64,000 nt of DNA from Fusibacter ferrireducens. Lineage in GTDB: Bacteria; Bacillota; Clostridia; Peptostreptococcales; Acidaminobacteraceae. Where the stretch lies: assembly GCF_015352425.1 (NCBI RefSeq), contig NZ_JADKNH010000017.1, positions 33,088-97,087 of the forward strand. The letters run 5' to 3'. Shown here one piece after another: positions 26,925 to 35,277 of the stretch (position 1 is its first letter; every line of letters begins with the position of its first letter). The translations under genes and the position numbers were made by a program. Below the pieces are notes generated by a model. The model was not told the origin of the DNA, searched no databases, and was given only the letters and a program-made list of their open reading frames with translations.

Positions 26925-27641
26925 ATGGATAATAACAAAGTTTTAGATGAATTTGTTGCAAATTATTATGGTGCATTAATCGACAGTGTGTATAAAGAGC
27001 CTGTTGATATTACGCCTACGGAAACAGCGCTTATAATCATCGACGCGCAGAAATGTATTACAAAAGAGTATTTTGTTAAAGGTTACGAGGCAATGGGAAT
27101 TGATGTTGAACCCATGATGACTGCGCTTAATCAGTTGGAGGAAAATACAAATAGGGCGCTTTTCAATATCGAAAAAATCTTGAATAAATGTAGAGAAAAA
27201 GGTATTAGACCGTTTCATGTGAAAATCGAGTCCTATCTGCCTGGAGCTGAGGATACAGGAAGACTTCATGCTTCTGCTGGAATGTTTTATCCACCGAATA
27301 CCATGACGACAGAATTCTGTGATGAGGTAAAACCACTTGATGGTGAAATCATTTTAAAGAAAACCTGTTCAGGCATTCATGTGGGAACCCCAATTGACCG
27401 TATTTTGAGGAATTTACATGTGAAAAATGTAATTGTTGTCGGCTTTTATACGGATCAGTGCGTAAGTACTTCTGTTAGAGATTTATCTGATTTGGGATAT
27501 GCAGTTGACCTTATTGAAGACGCAATGACTGCAATGAGTGAGGAAAGACATATAAAAGCTCTACAAGGTATTCAGAAAATCTATGCAAACTCGGAAACGA
27601 CTCAAGAGTTGTTAGCAAGATTGGAAAATATAGAGTCATAG
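26925..27641 (+). CDS. Isochorismatase-family cysteine hydrolase (238 aa)
   Basis: This is a cysteine amidohydrolase of the isochorismatase/nicotinamidase/N-carbamoylsarcosine amidase fold. The triad is visible as Asp in LIIIDAQK, Lys in EIILKKTCSG and Cys in FYTDQCVSTSVRDL. The longer frame from 26829 runs through the sigma-54 promoter and is rejected; the ATG at 26925 follows AAGGAGAAGG. The M20 hydrolase gene is 21 bases downstream. A reasonable inference is a two-step pathway in which an N-carbamoyl or amide group is removed here, with the other bond cut by the M20 enzyme. The exact substrate is unknown. Confidence 0.88.
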   Translation: MDNNKVLDEFVANYYGALIDSVYKEPVDITPTETALIIIDAQKCITKEYFVKGYEAMGIDVEPMMTALNQLEENTNRALFNIEKILNKCREKGIRPFHVKIESYLPGAEDTGRLHASAGMFYPPNTMTTEFCDEVKPLDGEIILKKTCSGIHVGTPIDRILRNLHVKNVIVVGFYTDQCVSTSVRDLSDLGYAVDLIEDAMTAMSEERHIKALQGIQKIYANSETTQELLARLENIES

Positions 27642-27662
27642 CAGATAAAGGAAGGATTTTTA

Positions 27663-28853
27663 ATGTTAGAGGGTAAACAATTTGAGCGTATGTATAAGGA
27701 TGCTTTTGAAAAAGCGGTAGAATATAGGAGACATTTTCATCAGTATCCTGAGTTGAGTTTTGAAGAATTTGATACAGCTGAATATATTTCAAAAAAACTG
27801 TTGGACTTTGGGTATGAAGTTTCCACAAAAATTGGAGGAACTGGTGTTGTAGCTGTTTTGGATACAGGTCGCTTTGGAGCTTCTATTGCTTTTCGTGCGG
27901 ACATGGATGCGCTTCCAATTTTAGAAGAAACGGGTCTTCCTTTTGAATCAAAGAGGGTTGGGGTTATGCACGGATGTGGACATGATTGTCACATGGCAAT
28001 TGTTCTCGCCACAGCAGAACTGCTATCAAAGGTTAAAGATCATCTTAGAGGTGTGATTAAATTTATCTTTCAGCCCGGGGAAGAGGCCAACGGTGGTGCA
28101 AAATGTATTATAAACGATGGCGTACTTAAAAAGCCAAAGGTTGATGGTATCTTTGCACTGCATATGATGCCTGATATTCCGGTAGGGACAATTGCAGTAA
28201 AAGCAGGCTACATGTCTGCGACTGATGATGAATTTTATATTAAAATTCATGGGATGGAGGCACATTCTTCTGAACCTCAAATAGGTGTCAATGCAATCGT
28301 AATCGCTTCTCAGATTGTAAATGGATTGATGGGAATTATGGCAACCAATATCAGCCCTTATGACATAGCAACCTTCTCCATTTGCAAAATTTCAGGTGGT
28401 GAAGCTATTAATGTAATTCCTGATTATGTTGAAATGAGCGGTATGATCAGATGTGTAGAGAAGGAAAATAAATTGATTATTCGAGATAAAATGAAGTTGA
28501 TCTCCGAGAGTATAGCAAGTGCCATGGGCGGAAAGGCCAATGTCGAATTTATTTCTGGATTCCCGTCTGTAAACAACGATTCAAACCTCACACAAGATGT
28601 TATCCGTGCAGCAGAAAAGTCTCTTGAATCAAAAGAAGATGTCATCATAATTGAAAGACCACATCTTGGTTCAGAAGATTTTGCCTACTACCAGGAGGAA
28701 ATACCTGGTGCGATGTTTATGCTGGGTTGCAAGAATCCTGATGGCGAAACGGGAACGCTTCACACTTCGGTTCTCAACATAGATGAAAATGCTCTTAAGT
28801 ATGGCATTAAAATATTTACAAATATTGCATTTGACTTATGTACAGATCAATAA
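27663..28853 (+). CDS. M20 family amidohydrolase, N-acyl-amino-acid hydrolase type (396 aa)
   Basis: This is a zinc-dependent hydrolase of the hippuricase/IAA-amino acid hydrolase/N-acyl-L-amino-acid amidohydrolase group. Motifs include RRHFHQYPELSFEE, DMDALPI, MHGCGHDCHMA, FQPGEEANGG and the C-terminal LGSEDFAYY. Length is typical (390-400). It shares the sigma-54-driven transcript with the cysteine hydrolase 21 bases upstream. It should release an amino acid from an amide-linked acyl group. Confidence 0.92.
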   Translation: MLEGKQFERMYKDAFEKAVEYRRHFHQYPELSFEEFDTAEYISKKLLDFGYEVSTKIGGTGVVAVLDTGRFGASIAFRADMDALPILEETGLPFESKRVGVMHGCGHDCHMAIVLATAELLSKVKDHLRGVIKFIFQPGEEANGGAKCIINDGVLKKPKVDGIFALHMMPDIPVGTIAVKAGYMSATDDEFYIKIHGMEAHSSEPQIGVNAIVIASQIVNGLMGIMATNISPYDIATFSICKISGGEAINVIPDYVEMSGMIRCVEKENKLIIRDKMKLISESIASAMGGKANVEFISGFPSVNNDSNLTQDVIRAAEKSLESKEDVIIIERPHLGSEDFAYYQEEIPGAMFMLGCKNPDGETGTLHTSVLNIDENALKYGIKIFTNIAFDLCTDQ

Positions 28854-28970
28854 TAACGGTTACTTTCATAATGAAAAGATTACCTGTTTGGAAAGATAAA
28901 TAATTTTCTCAAATAAAGTCCAATTGCGTTAAATTAAACTTCAAATCAAACTTCAAATCAAATTAAAATA

Positions 28971-29024
28971 AACTGACCTCATCTATTAGATTTAAAATCC
29001 ATCAGATATCTGGTCAGTTTTTTT
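28971..29024 (+). terminator. Terminator of the sigma-54 hydrolase operon
   Basis: AACTGACC (28971-28978) pairs with GGTCAGTT (29012-29019), followed by seven T residues. Just upstream, the 12-base unit AAACTTCAAATC is repeated twice in tandem (about 28936-28959). Confidence 0.78.
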
Positions 29025-29043
29025 ATGGCAAAAACATATTTGC

Positions 29044-30471
29044 TTATCGCTTTCGTATCTTATGAATGATCCACATAAGGGCACCTACAATTGAAACGAT
29101 CACAAGGATAGGCAATACGATTAGAAAAAAGATGTAACTGTAAGATCGACTCCATTTGCCTTTTAATTTATCTAAAGCAGTGACTTTTTCTGCTGTGTAA
29201 ACAGTGAAGGTCAAATCTGTTTCAGGAACTTGGTCGAATAGAGCTTGGTATGAAACTTGATCGGCTTGTGTTCTTCGCTCAAGTGGAAGGCTACTTGAAA
29301 TAATATAGTCATAGGGCGCTTTTAAATGAATTGCAAGCGCCAGTTGCTTGAAATCCTTCCAATAGGATGCAGGATTGAGGAAGTATTCAAAAGTATAGGT
29401 CGGCTCATCACTATTGCGCCTATCAAAAGTACCTTTCAAAGGATATGACACAGTTATTTCATGTGTTTGTTTGGGTTCAAAAGGAATATCATAGGTTAAA
29501 AGCACAATTCTATTTTGGTTTAAGTACTGTTTTAAGTCATCCAAAACAATCATGGAGAAATCGTACATTTCATAGAGTTCATGAAGGGCATTATTGAGTA
29601 TCTGTTCTCGTTCGCTCTGAGTGTATATATCAGGCTCTTCCATAAATAATATTTTTTCTAATATCCCATTCATATCTGTTTTTGAAAGAACGGATTCATT
29701 AACGCTTAAGCTTTTAGGTGTATTGCCTTGCTCTTTGAGTGCATTGCCTTGCTCAATAACTTTATCGCTTGATCTATCGGTAATCGTATATTCTAAATTT
29801 TGAAGTGCCCCTTTAGTCAAGTAAATTCTTAGATTTTCACTAAAATTGGATGTTTTGCCAAGCCAACTGCTGACACTAAATTTGCCGTTATCATAACCAT
29901 AGCCACTTGAATTTTGTATCAGAATAAAAGCATCACTATCCGTGAGATTAAAAGAGATTTCAACATGCATTTCCGAGAGGGATGTTTGTGGTATAAACTC
30001 ATAACAAGTCAAATCTGACGTTAAAAAGGGCGCCTTCACAGGACTTAGTTTAAGCAGTGTCTTGAAATCGGGCAAATTATTTGGAGTATTTATTCTATCC
30101 AAATAGATTTTTTCAAGGGGTATCGGTGTTGTATCATTTAGGATGCTCACATGACCTTGAAGCATTTTTAGCGTGGACACCAGAGGGAAAACCATATGTA
30201 TCGTTTGATTTGTATCGCTTGTATTTTCCATCTCATAGGTCGCTTGGACTCTTGCACCTTGTGTGTATAGATCATCTGTCAACTCAAAAGTTAAGGTTTC
30301 ATGATTGACGATGATTTCATTAGATTCATCTACAATCATTTCTGACCCTGGATATCCCTCTATAACAATGGGACCAGAATTGGCATATGACGTTGTAGAA
30401 GTTATCAGTATTAGGCAAATGAGGAGATTTATTTGAAACACTTTTTGAAATTTAATAAGATTCTTTTTCAT
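29044..30471 (-). CDS. Secreted/membrane-anchored protein of unknown function (475 aa)
   Basis: I do not recognise a family. Residues 1-30 form a signal peptide (hydrophobic LLICLILITSTTSYANS). A long extracellular beta-rich region follows, with phrases such as VQATYEMENTSDTNQTIHMV suggesting an adhesion- or sugar-binding-like fold. One C-terminal membrane segment (YIFFLIVLPILVIVSIVG) is followed by a basic tail HKIRKR, so the protein is anchored with its bulk outside. The ATG at 30471 lies six bases after AAAGAGGTG; a GTG inside that binding site is rejected. A truncated duplicate of its end lies at 25118-25261. The gene stands alone. Confidence 0.7.
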   Translation of the reverse strand: MKKNLIKFQKVFQINLLICLILITSTTSYANSGPIVIEGYPGSEMIVDESNEIIVNHETLTFELTDDLYTQGARVQATYEMENTSDTNQTIHMVFPLVSTLKMLQGHVSILNDTTPIPLEKIYLDRINTPNNLPDFKTLLKLSPVKAPFLTSDLTCYEFIPQTSLSEMHVEISFNLTDSDAFILIQNSSGYGYDNGKFSVSSWLGKTSNFSENLRIYLTKGALQNLEYTITDRSSDKVIEQGNALKEQGNTPKSLSVNESVLSKTDMNGILEKILFMEEPDIYTQSEREQILNNALHELYEMYDFSMIVLDDLKQYLNQNRIVLLTYDIPFEPKQTHEITVSYPLKGTFDRRNSDEPTYTFEYFLNPASYWKDFKQLALAIHLKAPYDYIISSSLPLERRTQADQVSYQALFDQVPETDLTFTVYTAEKVTALDKLKGKWSRSYSYIFFLIVLPILVIVSIVGALMWIIHKIRKR

Positions 30472-30685
30472 TTTTAACACCTCTTTGGTAAAATGAGCTT
30501 ATGTGGATCGCATAGCCTTAGAGAGCAGAAGGAATTTAGCTTCATTATATCAAAATAAATTACGGCTGAGGTGACAAATGTGTGAACTTTTCCATAAGAA
30601 TAATCAGATAATGAGTTGAGCAAATGTGGATCGATTTGAAAAAATAGACGATTTGATTTCTAAATTTATGAAGGAAGGGTTGTAT

Positions 30686-31144
30686 ATGCAAAATTATTTT
30701 TCCAAAGTGTTAAAAAGAAAAACGGTGTTTCTAATGATAGGATTTGCTCTTATTATGATGGCTATCATCGCCATAAGCATTTTGATTAATCGTGACAAGC
30801 TAGATTTACCAGCTCCTGATAAAGTTCAAACAATGGAAATGGAACAATTCAATGAGGGTTCAAGTTTGGGGGCCATTATGATTTCTGATAAGAGGCGCAT
30901 TGCGAATGTAGTGACAGCACTTAATGGTTCGAGAAAAGTATGGAGGTCTTCAGTAAATGACTATCCAACACAACAAAATTATCTAATCATCAGATTGAAT
31001 CAAAAAGATGAAATGAGGACTTTATGCCTTTATTCAGAAAATGAAAGTTACTACATAGAGGAACCTTATGTGGGGGTATATTCGAGTAATCGATTAAAAA
31101 GTGTTGAAATATATAAAATTTATACAGAAAAAGAGAACGAGTGA
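30686..31144 (+). CDS. Small membrane-anchored protein, possibly DUF5301-like (152 aa)
   Basis: One N-terminal membrane segment (residues ~14-36, VFLMIGFALIMMAIIAISIL) is followed by a ~110-residue extracellular domain. The order of short motifs (KVQTMEMEQ, SDKRRIANVVTALNG, RSSVNDYPTQQNYLIIRL) resembles DUF5301 proteins, but this is recall and not computed. The ATG at 30686 follows GGAAGG and was chosen over the GTG at 30626. Function is unknown. Confidence 0.65.
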   Translation: MQNYFSKVLKRKTVFLMIGFALIMMAIIAISILINRDKLDLPAPDKVQTMEMEQFNEGSSLGAIMISDKRRIANVVTALNGSRKVWRSSVNDYPTQQNYLIIRLNQKDEMRTLCLYSENESYYIEEPYVGVYSSNRLKSVEIYKIYTEKENE

Positions 31145-31245
31145 TTTTAAGGCATTGACTGGAAGACTTCAGAAACATTTTAATAATAATATAAGACTGA
31201 TGACAAATAAACATTTTATAAGTTTATTTTCAAATTTTGCAAGAG

Positions 31246-31274
31246 TTGTATTCATAATCTGAATTTGATATAAT
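31246..31274 (+). promoter_or_regulatory. Probable promoter of the Cys-rich protein gene
   Basis: TTGTAT (31246-31251), a 17-base spacer and a perfect TATAAT (31269-31274) stand 37 bases before the start of the Cys-rich protein. Confidence 0.55.
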
Positions 31275-31310
31275 TCATGGACACGGCAGTTTATTTAAGG
31301 AGGCAGTACA

Positions 31311-31601
31311 ATGAGTGAATGCATTTGTAGTAGCTGTAAGCATTTGAAGAGTATTATCGATGAAGGTGATCACGATCAAAATGAGATTTCAGAAACTTGT
31401 GAGTTTGGATTTCCATCTGAAGACTGTGCAACCTGCGAATTAGAGGGATGCGATTTAACCTGTGAAAACTATGAAAAAGTTCCAGAAGAGAGTGGCTTTA
31501 TGATGTCAAAGTGCTCAAAATGTGGTCAAGAAATCAAGCACATGTCCACTAACCATGATGAAGGTGAAATTTTTTGTGTGACATGCTATTTGAATAAATA
31601 A
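31311..31601 (+). CDS. Cysteine-rich zinc-ribbon-like small protein (96 aa)
   Basis: This 96-residue acidic protein holds 15 cysteines arranged in pairs: CICSSCKH, ETC, DCATCELEGCDLTC, KCSKCG and FCVTC. The C-terminal CSKCGQE ... CVTC looks like a treble-clef or LIM-type zinc site, and the N-terminal set could bind another metal or an iron-sulphur cluster. AAGGAGG precedes the ATG, with its own promoter and terminator, so it is a real single-gene unit. I do not recognise a named family; a metal-binding or adaptor role is an inference. Confidence 0.75.
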   Translation: MSECICSSCKHLKSIIDEGDHDQNEISETCEFGFPSEDCATCELEGCDLTCENYEKVPEESGFMMSKCSKCGQEIKHMSTNHDEGEIFCVTCYLNK

Positions 31602-31637
31602 ACTCAAATGAATAAGCAGTGGATAACCGATACTGGA

Positions 31638-31662
31638 GGTGGATTTTAATAATCCACCTTTT
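31638..31662 (+). terminator. Terminator of the Cys-rich protein gene
   Basis: GGTGGATT (31638-31645) pairs with AATCCACC (31651-31658) around a five-base loop and is followed by TTTT. Confidence 0.75.
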
Positions 31663-31734
31663 ACTATAGAGTGTTTACGCAAAACTGACTTTTGACACTT
31701 TAACCCTAAATAAAATAACAACAAAGGAAGGAGC

Positions 31735-31759
31735 GTATACTAAAAGAGATTTAGTATAC
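31735..31759 (+). promoter_or_regulatory. Perfect hairpin between the Shine-Dalgarno and start codon of idi
   Basis: GTATACTAAA (31735-31744) and TTTAGTATAC (31750-31759) form a perfect 10-base stem with a five-base loop. The strong binding site AAGGAAGGAG ends at 31733 and the ATG is at 31766. When the hairpin forms, the effective spacing becomes seven bases, close to optimal. When it is open the spacing is 32 bases, which is too long. Confidence 0.6.
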
Positions 31760-31765
31760 AGAGAA

Positions 31766-32308
31766 ATGATGCTTAAAACAGAATCAGAAATGATTATCAA
31801 GGTAGATGAAAATGATAACGTGTTAGGGGCTATTGAAAAGATGGAAGCACATTACAAGGGGGTCCTCCATAGAGCCTTTTCCATACTTGTTTTCAATTCA
31901 AATAAGCAACTTCTATTGCAGAGGAGGAGTTTGTCTAAATATCATACGCCTGGACTTTGGACGAATACGTGCTGCAGTCATCCTAGATTTGGAGAGCGCA
32001 CAGAGGATGCTGTGAATAGGAGATTGCAAGAAGAAATGGGTTTCCAATGTGAGTTGAGCGAACGCTTTGATTTTATATATAAGACGATGTTTGAAACCGA
32101 TTTACATGAATACGAATTCGATCATGTTTTTATTGGCTATTATGATGGTGACGTGGCTATAAATCTTGATGAAGTGGCAGAATATAAGTGGTTGGATCTG
32201 GATGCTATAAAACTGGATATTGAAAAATCCCCTGAGCAATACACTTTCTGGTTTAAGCATTTATTAGCTCTATTTGAAGATCAAATTAGAGCCTATATCG
32301 CACGATAA
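31766..32308 (+). CDS. idi: Isopentenyl-diphosphate delta-isomerase, type 1 (180 aa)
   Basis: This Nudix-fold enzyme interconverts isopentenyl and dimethylallyl diphosphate in isoprenoid synthesis. The active-site Cys is in TNTCCSHPR, the Nudix-related block is DAVNRRLQEEMG, and the catalytic Glu lies in HEYEFDHVFIGYY. Length and motifs match bacterial type 1 enzymes. Consecutive ATGs occur at 31766 and 31769. No other isoprenoid gene lies nearby. A perfect hairpin between the ribosome binding site and the start codon suggests unusual translational control. Confidence 0.9.
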   Translation: MMLKTESEMIIKVDENDNVLGAIEKMEAHYKGVLHRAFSILVFNSNKQLLLQRRSLSKYHTPGLWTNTCCSHPRFGERTEDAVNRRLQEEMGFQCELSERFDFIYKTMFETDLHEYEFDHVFIGYYDGDVAINLDEVAEYKWLDLDAIKLDIEKSPEQYTFWFKHLLALFEDQIRAYIAR

Positions 32309-32379
32309 TATTTTAATTTCTGGGGAAACTTTACAATCTTTTTCAGCAGTTTTTGATCTTTTTCAGAAGCTGGACTTGT

Positions 32380-32408
32380 TTGACAGCAACTTGGCACCAT
32401 GTTAATTT
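32380..32408 (+). promoter_or_regulatory. Promoter of the phosphonate operon with central operator
   Basis: TTGACA (32380-32385), a 17-base spacer and TAATTT (32403-32408) form the promoter. Between the boxes lies an inverted repeat AACTTGG-CA-CCATGTT (32388-32403; six of seven positions pair). The half-site sequence GCAACTTGG recurs upstream of the transporter gene at 35195. The GntR regulator encoded at 34407 is the probable ligand-controlled repressor. Confidence 0.6.
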
Positions 32409-32448
32409 GAAGATGACATTCAAGTCAAACGAAGAGGAGGTAATGTTG

Positions 32449-33582
32449 ATGAAGGCGGTAAAGCGCAAGATTTTGCTAAATCCGGGACCAGCAACGACAA
32501 CGGATACAGTGAAAAAAGCTCTGGTTGTGGAAGATATTTGTCCCAGAGAAAAAGATTTTCTAGAGGTTATGAAATGGGTGCGTGATGAACTGGTAAAGAT
32601 TGTTCATGGTGATTTGAACAAGTACACTTCTGTTCTTTTTTGCGGATCAGGCACCATTAATATTGATGTGATAATCAGTTCCATATTACCAGCTGGTAAA
32701 AAAATGTTGATCATCAATAACGGCGTTTATAGTGCAAGGGCTGTGGAAGCTTCAAAGTACTATGACTTGCCAGTGATAGAGTTGAAATTGCCGTATGATA
32801 GACCTATTGATGTGGATCAAGTAAAAGAGGCTTTTAAAGCAGATTCTGACATTGGCGTCGTCTATGCTACACATCATGAAACTGGAACGGGTATTTTAAA
32901 CCCCATACGTGAAATTGGTGCCGTTGCACATGAAAATCAGGCTGTCTTTGCAGTGGATACAACTTCTACATACGGCCTAATCCCAATGGATATTGAAAAG
33001 GATCAAATAGATTTTTTGATGGCTTCTGCCCAAAAAGGCCTTTCCTCCATGACGGGATTATCCTTTATTGTATGCAATAGAAAGCACTTAGAAGCGAGCA
33101 AAATGTATCCAAAACATTCTTATTACTGTAATCTCTATCGCCAATACGAATATTTTGAGCGCACAGGAGAAATGCAGTTTACACCGCCAGTGCAGATTAT
33201 TTATGCGACCAAACAAGCCATTATAGAGTATTGGGAAGAAGGCGAAGCAGAGAAATTTCAGCGACATCGAAGGGTTTGGGAGGCGTTGTACGACGGCATT
33301 AAGAAAATAGGTTTGGAACCTGCCATTAATAAAGAATGGCAAAGTGGTCTCGTGGTTTCCGTAAAATACCCTGTACACCCAAATTGGGATTTTAAAGCCA
33401 TTCACGACTATTGTTATCAAAGAGATGTCACCCTTTATGCCTCTTCAGAAAATACATTTCGTCTATGTAGTCTTGGTGCCATTGATTTGGAGGATGTGGC
33501 CTATTTTCTAAATATTTTTAAAGAAGCGTTAATAGCGCAGAATATTTTGTTGTCTTTTGATGATGCAACTACAAAGGCATAA
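32449..33582 (+). CDS. phnW: 2-aminoethylphosphonate:pyruvate aminotransferase-like protein (377 aa)
   Basis: This is a fold-type I, class V PLP aminotransferase. It starts with KRKILLNPGPATTTDTVKKA, as in PhnW, has the cofactor-binding CGSGTINIDVI and DTTSTYGLIPMD, and the Schiff-base Lys in ASAQKGLSSMTG. With phnX next door, the expected reaction is 2-aminoethylphosphonate plus pyruvate giving phosphonoacetaldehyde and alanine. The ATG at 32449 stands nine bases after GAGGAGG; the frame extends to 32353 but that part overlaps the promoter. Sequence is somewhat divergent from proteobacterial PhnW, so a related phosphonate or sulfonate amine is possible. Confidence 0.8.
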   Translation: MKAVKRKILLNPGPATTTDTVKKALVVEDICPREKDFLEVMKWVRDELVKIVHGDLNKYTSVLFCGSGTINIDVIISSILPAGKKMLIINNGVYSARAVEASKYYDLPVIELKLPYDRPIDVDQVKEAFKADSDIGVVYATHHETGTGILNPIREIGAVAHENQAVFAVDTTSTYGLIPMDIEKDQIDFLMASAQKGLSSMTGLSFIVCNRKHLEASKMYPKHSYYCNLYRQYEYFERTGEMQFTPPVQIIYATKQAIIEYWEEGEAEKFQRHRRVWEALYDGIKKIGLEPAINKEWQSGLVVSVKYPVHPNWDFKAIHDYCYQRDVTLYASSENTFRLCSLGAIDLEDVAYFLNIFKEALIAQNILLSFDDATTKA

Positions 33583-33594
33583 GGAGGTCCTATT

Positions 33595-34389
33595 ATGAAA
33601 TCAAATGATATACAGGCGGTTATTTTGGACTGGGCAGGAACAACTCTTGATTATGGCTGCATGGCACCCCTTCATGTGTTTCAAAAAATATTTGAAGAAA
33701 AAGGCATTCAAATTACAGAAAAAGAAGCCAGAGAGCCTATGGGGTTAGGTAAATTTGACCATATTTGCGCCTTGTTGAACATGGAAAGAATCGCGTTGGC
33801 ATGGCAGACTCTATATGGCAAAAAACCAGATCAGCAAGATGGACAGGCACTATATGAGAAATTTGTCCCTGCTCTTATGGAAAATTTATCAGATTACACG
33901 ACTTTATTGGATGGGGTTCTTGAAGTAATCGAATATTTAAGGGCAAATCAAATTAAAATTGGGTCCACAACTGGGTATACCCGACAGATGATGGATGTTG
34001 TAGAACCCCTTGCAAAACAACAGGGATATCAACCGGACTGCATTGTTACACCGGATCATTTGCCTGCAGGAAGACCGGCGCCCTTTATGTGCTTTCAAAA
34101 TGCAATAGCGCTCAATGTACAGTCAATGAAGCATATTATAAAGGCAGGAGACACTATAAGTGATATTAAAGAAGGTGTAAATGCTGGGTGCTGGACAGTG
34201 GGAATCCTAGAGGGCAGCAGTGAACTTGGATTGAGTCCAGAGGCGTTAAAGACAGTATCTACTCATGAATTTTACAGATTATGCAACGAGACTAGAAAAA
34301 GATATTATGAGGCAGGCGCACATTATGTGATTCAAAGCATCAGGGATTTGCCTTGGGTTGTGGCAACTCTAAATAGTCGGGAAACTTAG
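33595..34389 (+). CDS. phnX: Phosphonoacetaldehyde hydrolase (264 aa)
   Basis: This is a haloacid dehalogenase superfamily phosphonatase that cleaves the C-P bond of phosphonoacetaldehyde to acetaldehyde and phosphate. The nucleophile Asp is in LDWAGTTLDYG, the Schiff-base Lys in the cap domain is in MGLGKFDHI, and TGYTRQMMD, GRPAPFM and GDTISDIKEG complete the family pattern. Length is typical. It begins 12 bases after the aminotransferase gene with an AAGGAGG site. Together the two genes release phosphate and alanine from 2-aminoethylphosphonate. Confidence 0.92.
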   Translation: MKSNDIQAVILDWAGTTLDYGCMAPLHVFQKIFEEKGIQITEKEAREPMGLGKFDHICALLNMERIALAWQTLYGKKPDQQDGQALYEKFVPALMENLSDYTTLLDGVLEVIEYLRANQIKIGSTTGYTRQMMDVVEPLAKQQGYQPDCIVTPDHLPAGRPAPFMCFQNAIALNVQSMKHIIKAGDTISDIKEGVNAGCWTVGILEGSSELGLSPEALKTVSTHEFYRLCNETRKRYYEAGAHYVIQSIRDLPWVVATLNSRET

Positions 34390-34406
34390 TCAAAGGAGGT
34401 TTCTAA

Positions 34407-35141
34407 GTGATGGATCAGACGCATGCAATAGAACAAGATATGAAGCTTGAAATTGCAGATTATATTATCGGTTTGATACAGCGCAATCAGATGGCGGCCC
34501 ACGATCGTCTGCCATCTGAAAATGAATTGGCGAAGCGATTTGGTGTAAATCGCAATACAGTTCGTAGAGCTATGGATTATTTAAAGGCACGTGATCGGAT
34601 TTATGCCCAAAAGGGGAAGGGGTTATTCGTGGCGCCAAGCCAAGAGCAAATTGTCTTTCCTCAAATTAATAATATTGGGTTTTCTGAAATATTTCAGAAC
34701 TATCCTTATCAGTACGAAAGCAAACTGTTAAAATGGTCGTTGGTGAGAGCAAAGGCAGAATTAAGCAGGATTTTAGAAATACAAGAAGGGGAATTGATCT
34801 ATAAGGTTAAATTTCTGCGCAGCGTTCAAGAAAAGCCACTTGCCGTATGCATTTCAAGAATTCCTCAAAAAATGGTTCCAGATTTGCAAGCTCATCTTAC
34901 CTTAGATTGTTCTATAAATCATATTTTGAAGCAGGTGTATCATTATGAACACCCGGTGTGTAAATTTGTCACGGCTGAAGCGGTAATGCCTTTAGCTAAA
35001 AATATGAAACTTTTAGAGGTCAATGAAAGTGTGCCCATGTTAAAACAGATTAGTAGATTTGATGTGCCCAATGTGGGTCCGGTGGAGCACTATACAGTGT
35101 ATGCGCGTGGAGATCGGTTTAAACTGGATATACAATTTTGA
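34407..35141 (+). CDS. GntR family regulator, HutC/PhnF-like with UTRA domain (244 aa)
   Basis: This has an N-terminal winged helix (residues ~10-75; AHDRLPSENELAKRFGVN and NRNTVRRAMDYL) and a UTRA ligand-binding domain (~95-240). It lies 17 bases after phnX in the same transcript, so it likely regulates the phosphonate operon, sensing an intermediate such as 2-aminoethylphosphonate. A GTG at 34407 is seven bases from AAAGGAGG, and an ATG follows immediately at 34410; either may start. Possible operators are at 32388 and 35194. Confidence 0.88.
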   Translation: MMDQTHAIEQDMKLEIADYIIGLIQRNQMAAHDRLPSENELAKRFGVNRNTVRRAMDYLKARDRIYAQKGKGLFVAPSQEQIVFPQINNIGFSEIFQNYPYQYESKLLKWSLVRAKAELSRILEIQEGELIYKVKFLRSVQEKPLAVCISRIPQKMVPDLQAHLTLDCSINHILKQVYHYEHPVCKFVTAEAVMPLAKNMKLLEVNESVPMLKQISRFDVPNVGPVEHYTVYARGDRFKLDIQF

Positions 35142-35145
35142 TTTG

Positions 35146-35176
35146 AAATCTGGATTTTACAATAATCCAGATTTTT
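35146..35176 (+). terminator. Terminator after the gntR gene
   Basis: AAATCTGGATT (35146-35156) pairs with AATCCAGATTT (35164-35174), followed by T residues. It separates phnWX-gntR from the transporter-amidohydrolase unit. Confidence 0.75.
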
Positions 35177-35193
35177 TACATAAGCTTTACATG

Positions 35194-35207
35194 AGCAACT
35201 TGGTGCC
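35194..35207 (+). promoter_or_regulatory. Operator half-site AGCAACTTGGTGCC upstream of the transporter gene
   Basis: The sequence AGCAACTTGG also occurs at 32385 inside the phosphonate promoter. A TATAAT (35234-35239) follows 27 bases downstream, with only a weak -35 element. The shared motif suggests that the same GntR protein controls both units. Confidence 0.4.
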
Positions 35208-35277
35208 TTCACAAGAAAAGAAGTTGGCGATGCTATAATAAATCGCAACCATAACTTTTAACTTGTAAGGAGGAATT

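Noticed and set aside
32391..32408. Sigma-54 promoter beginning TGGCACC before the phosphonate operon
   Set aside because: There is no GC at the required ten-base distance; a sigma-70 promoter with TTGACA and TAATTT fits the same place better.
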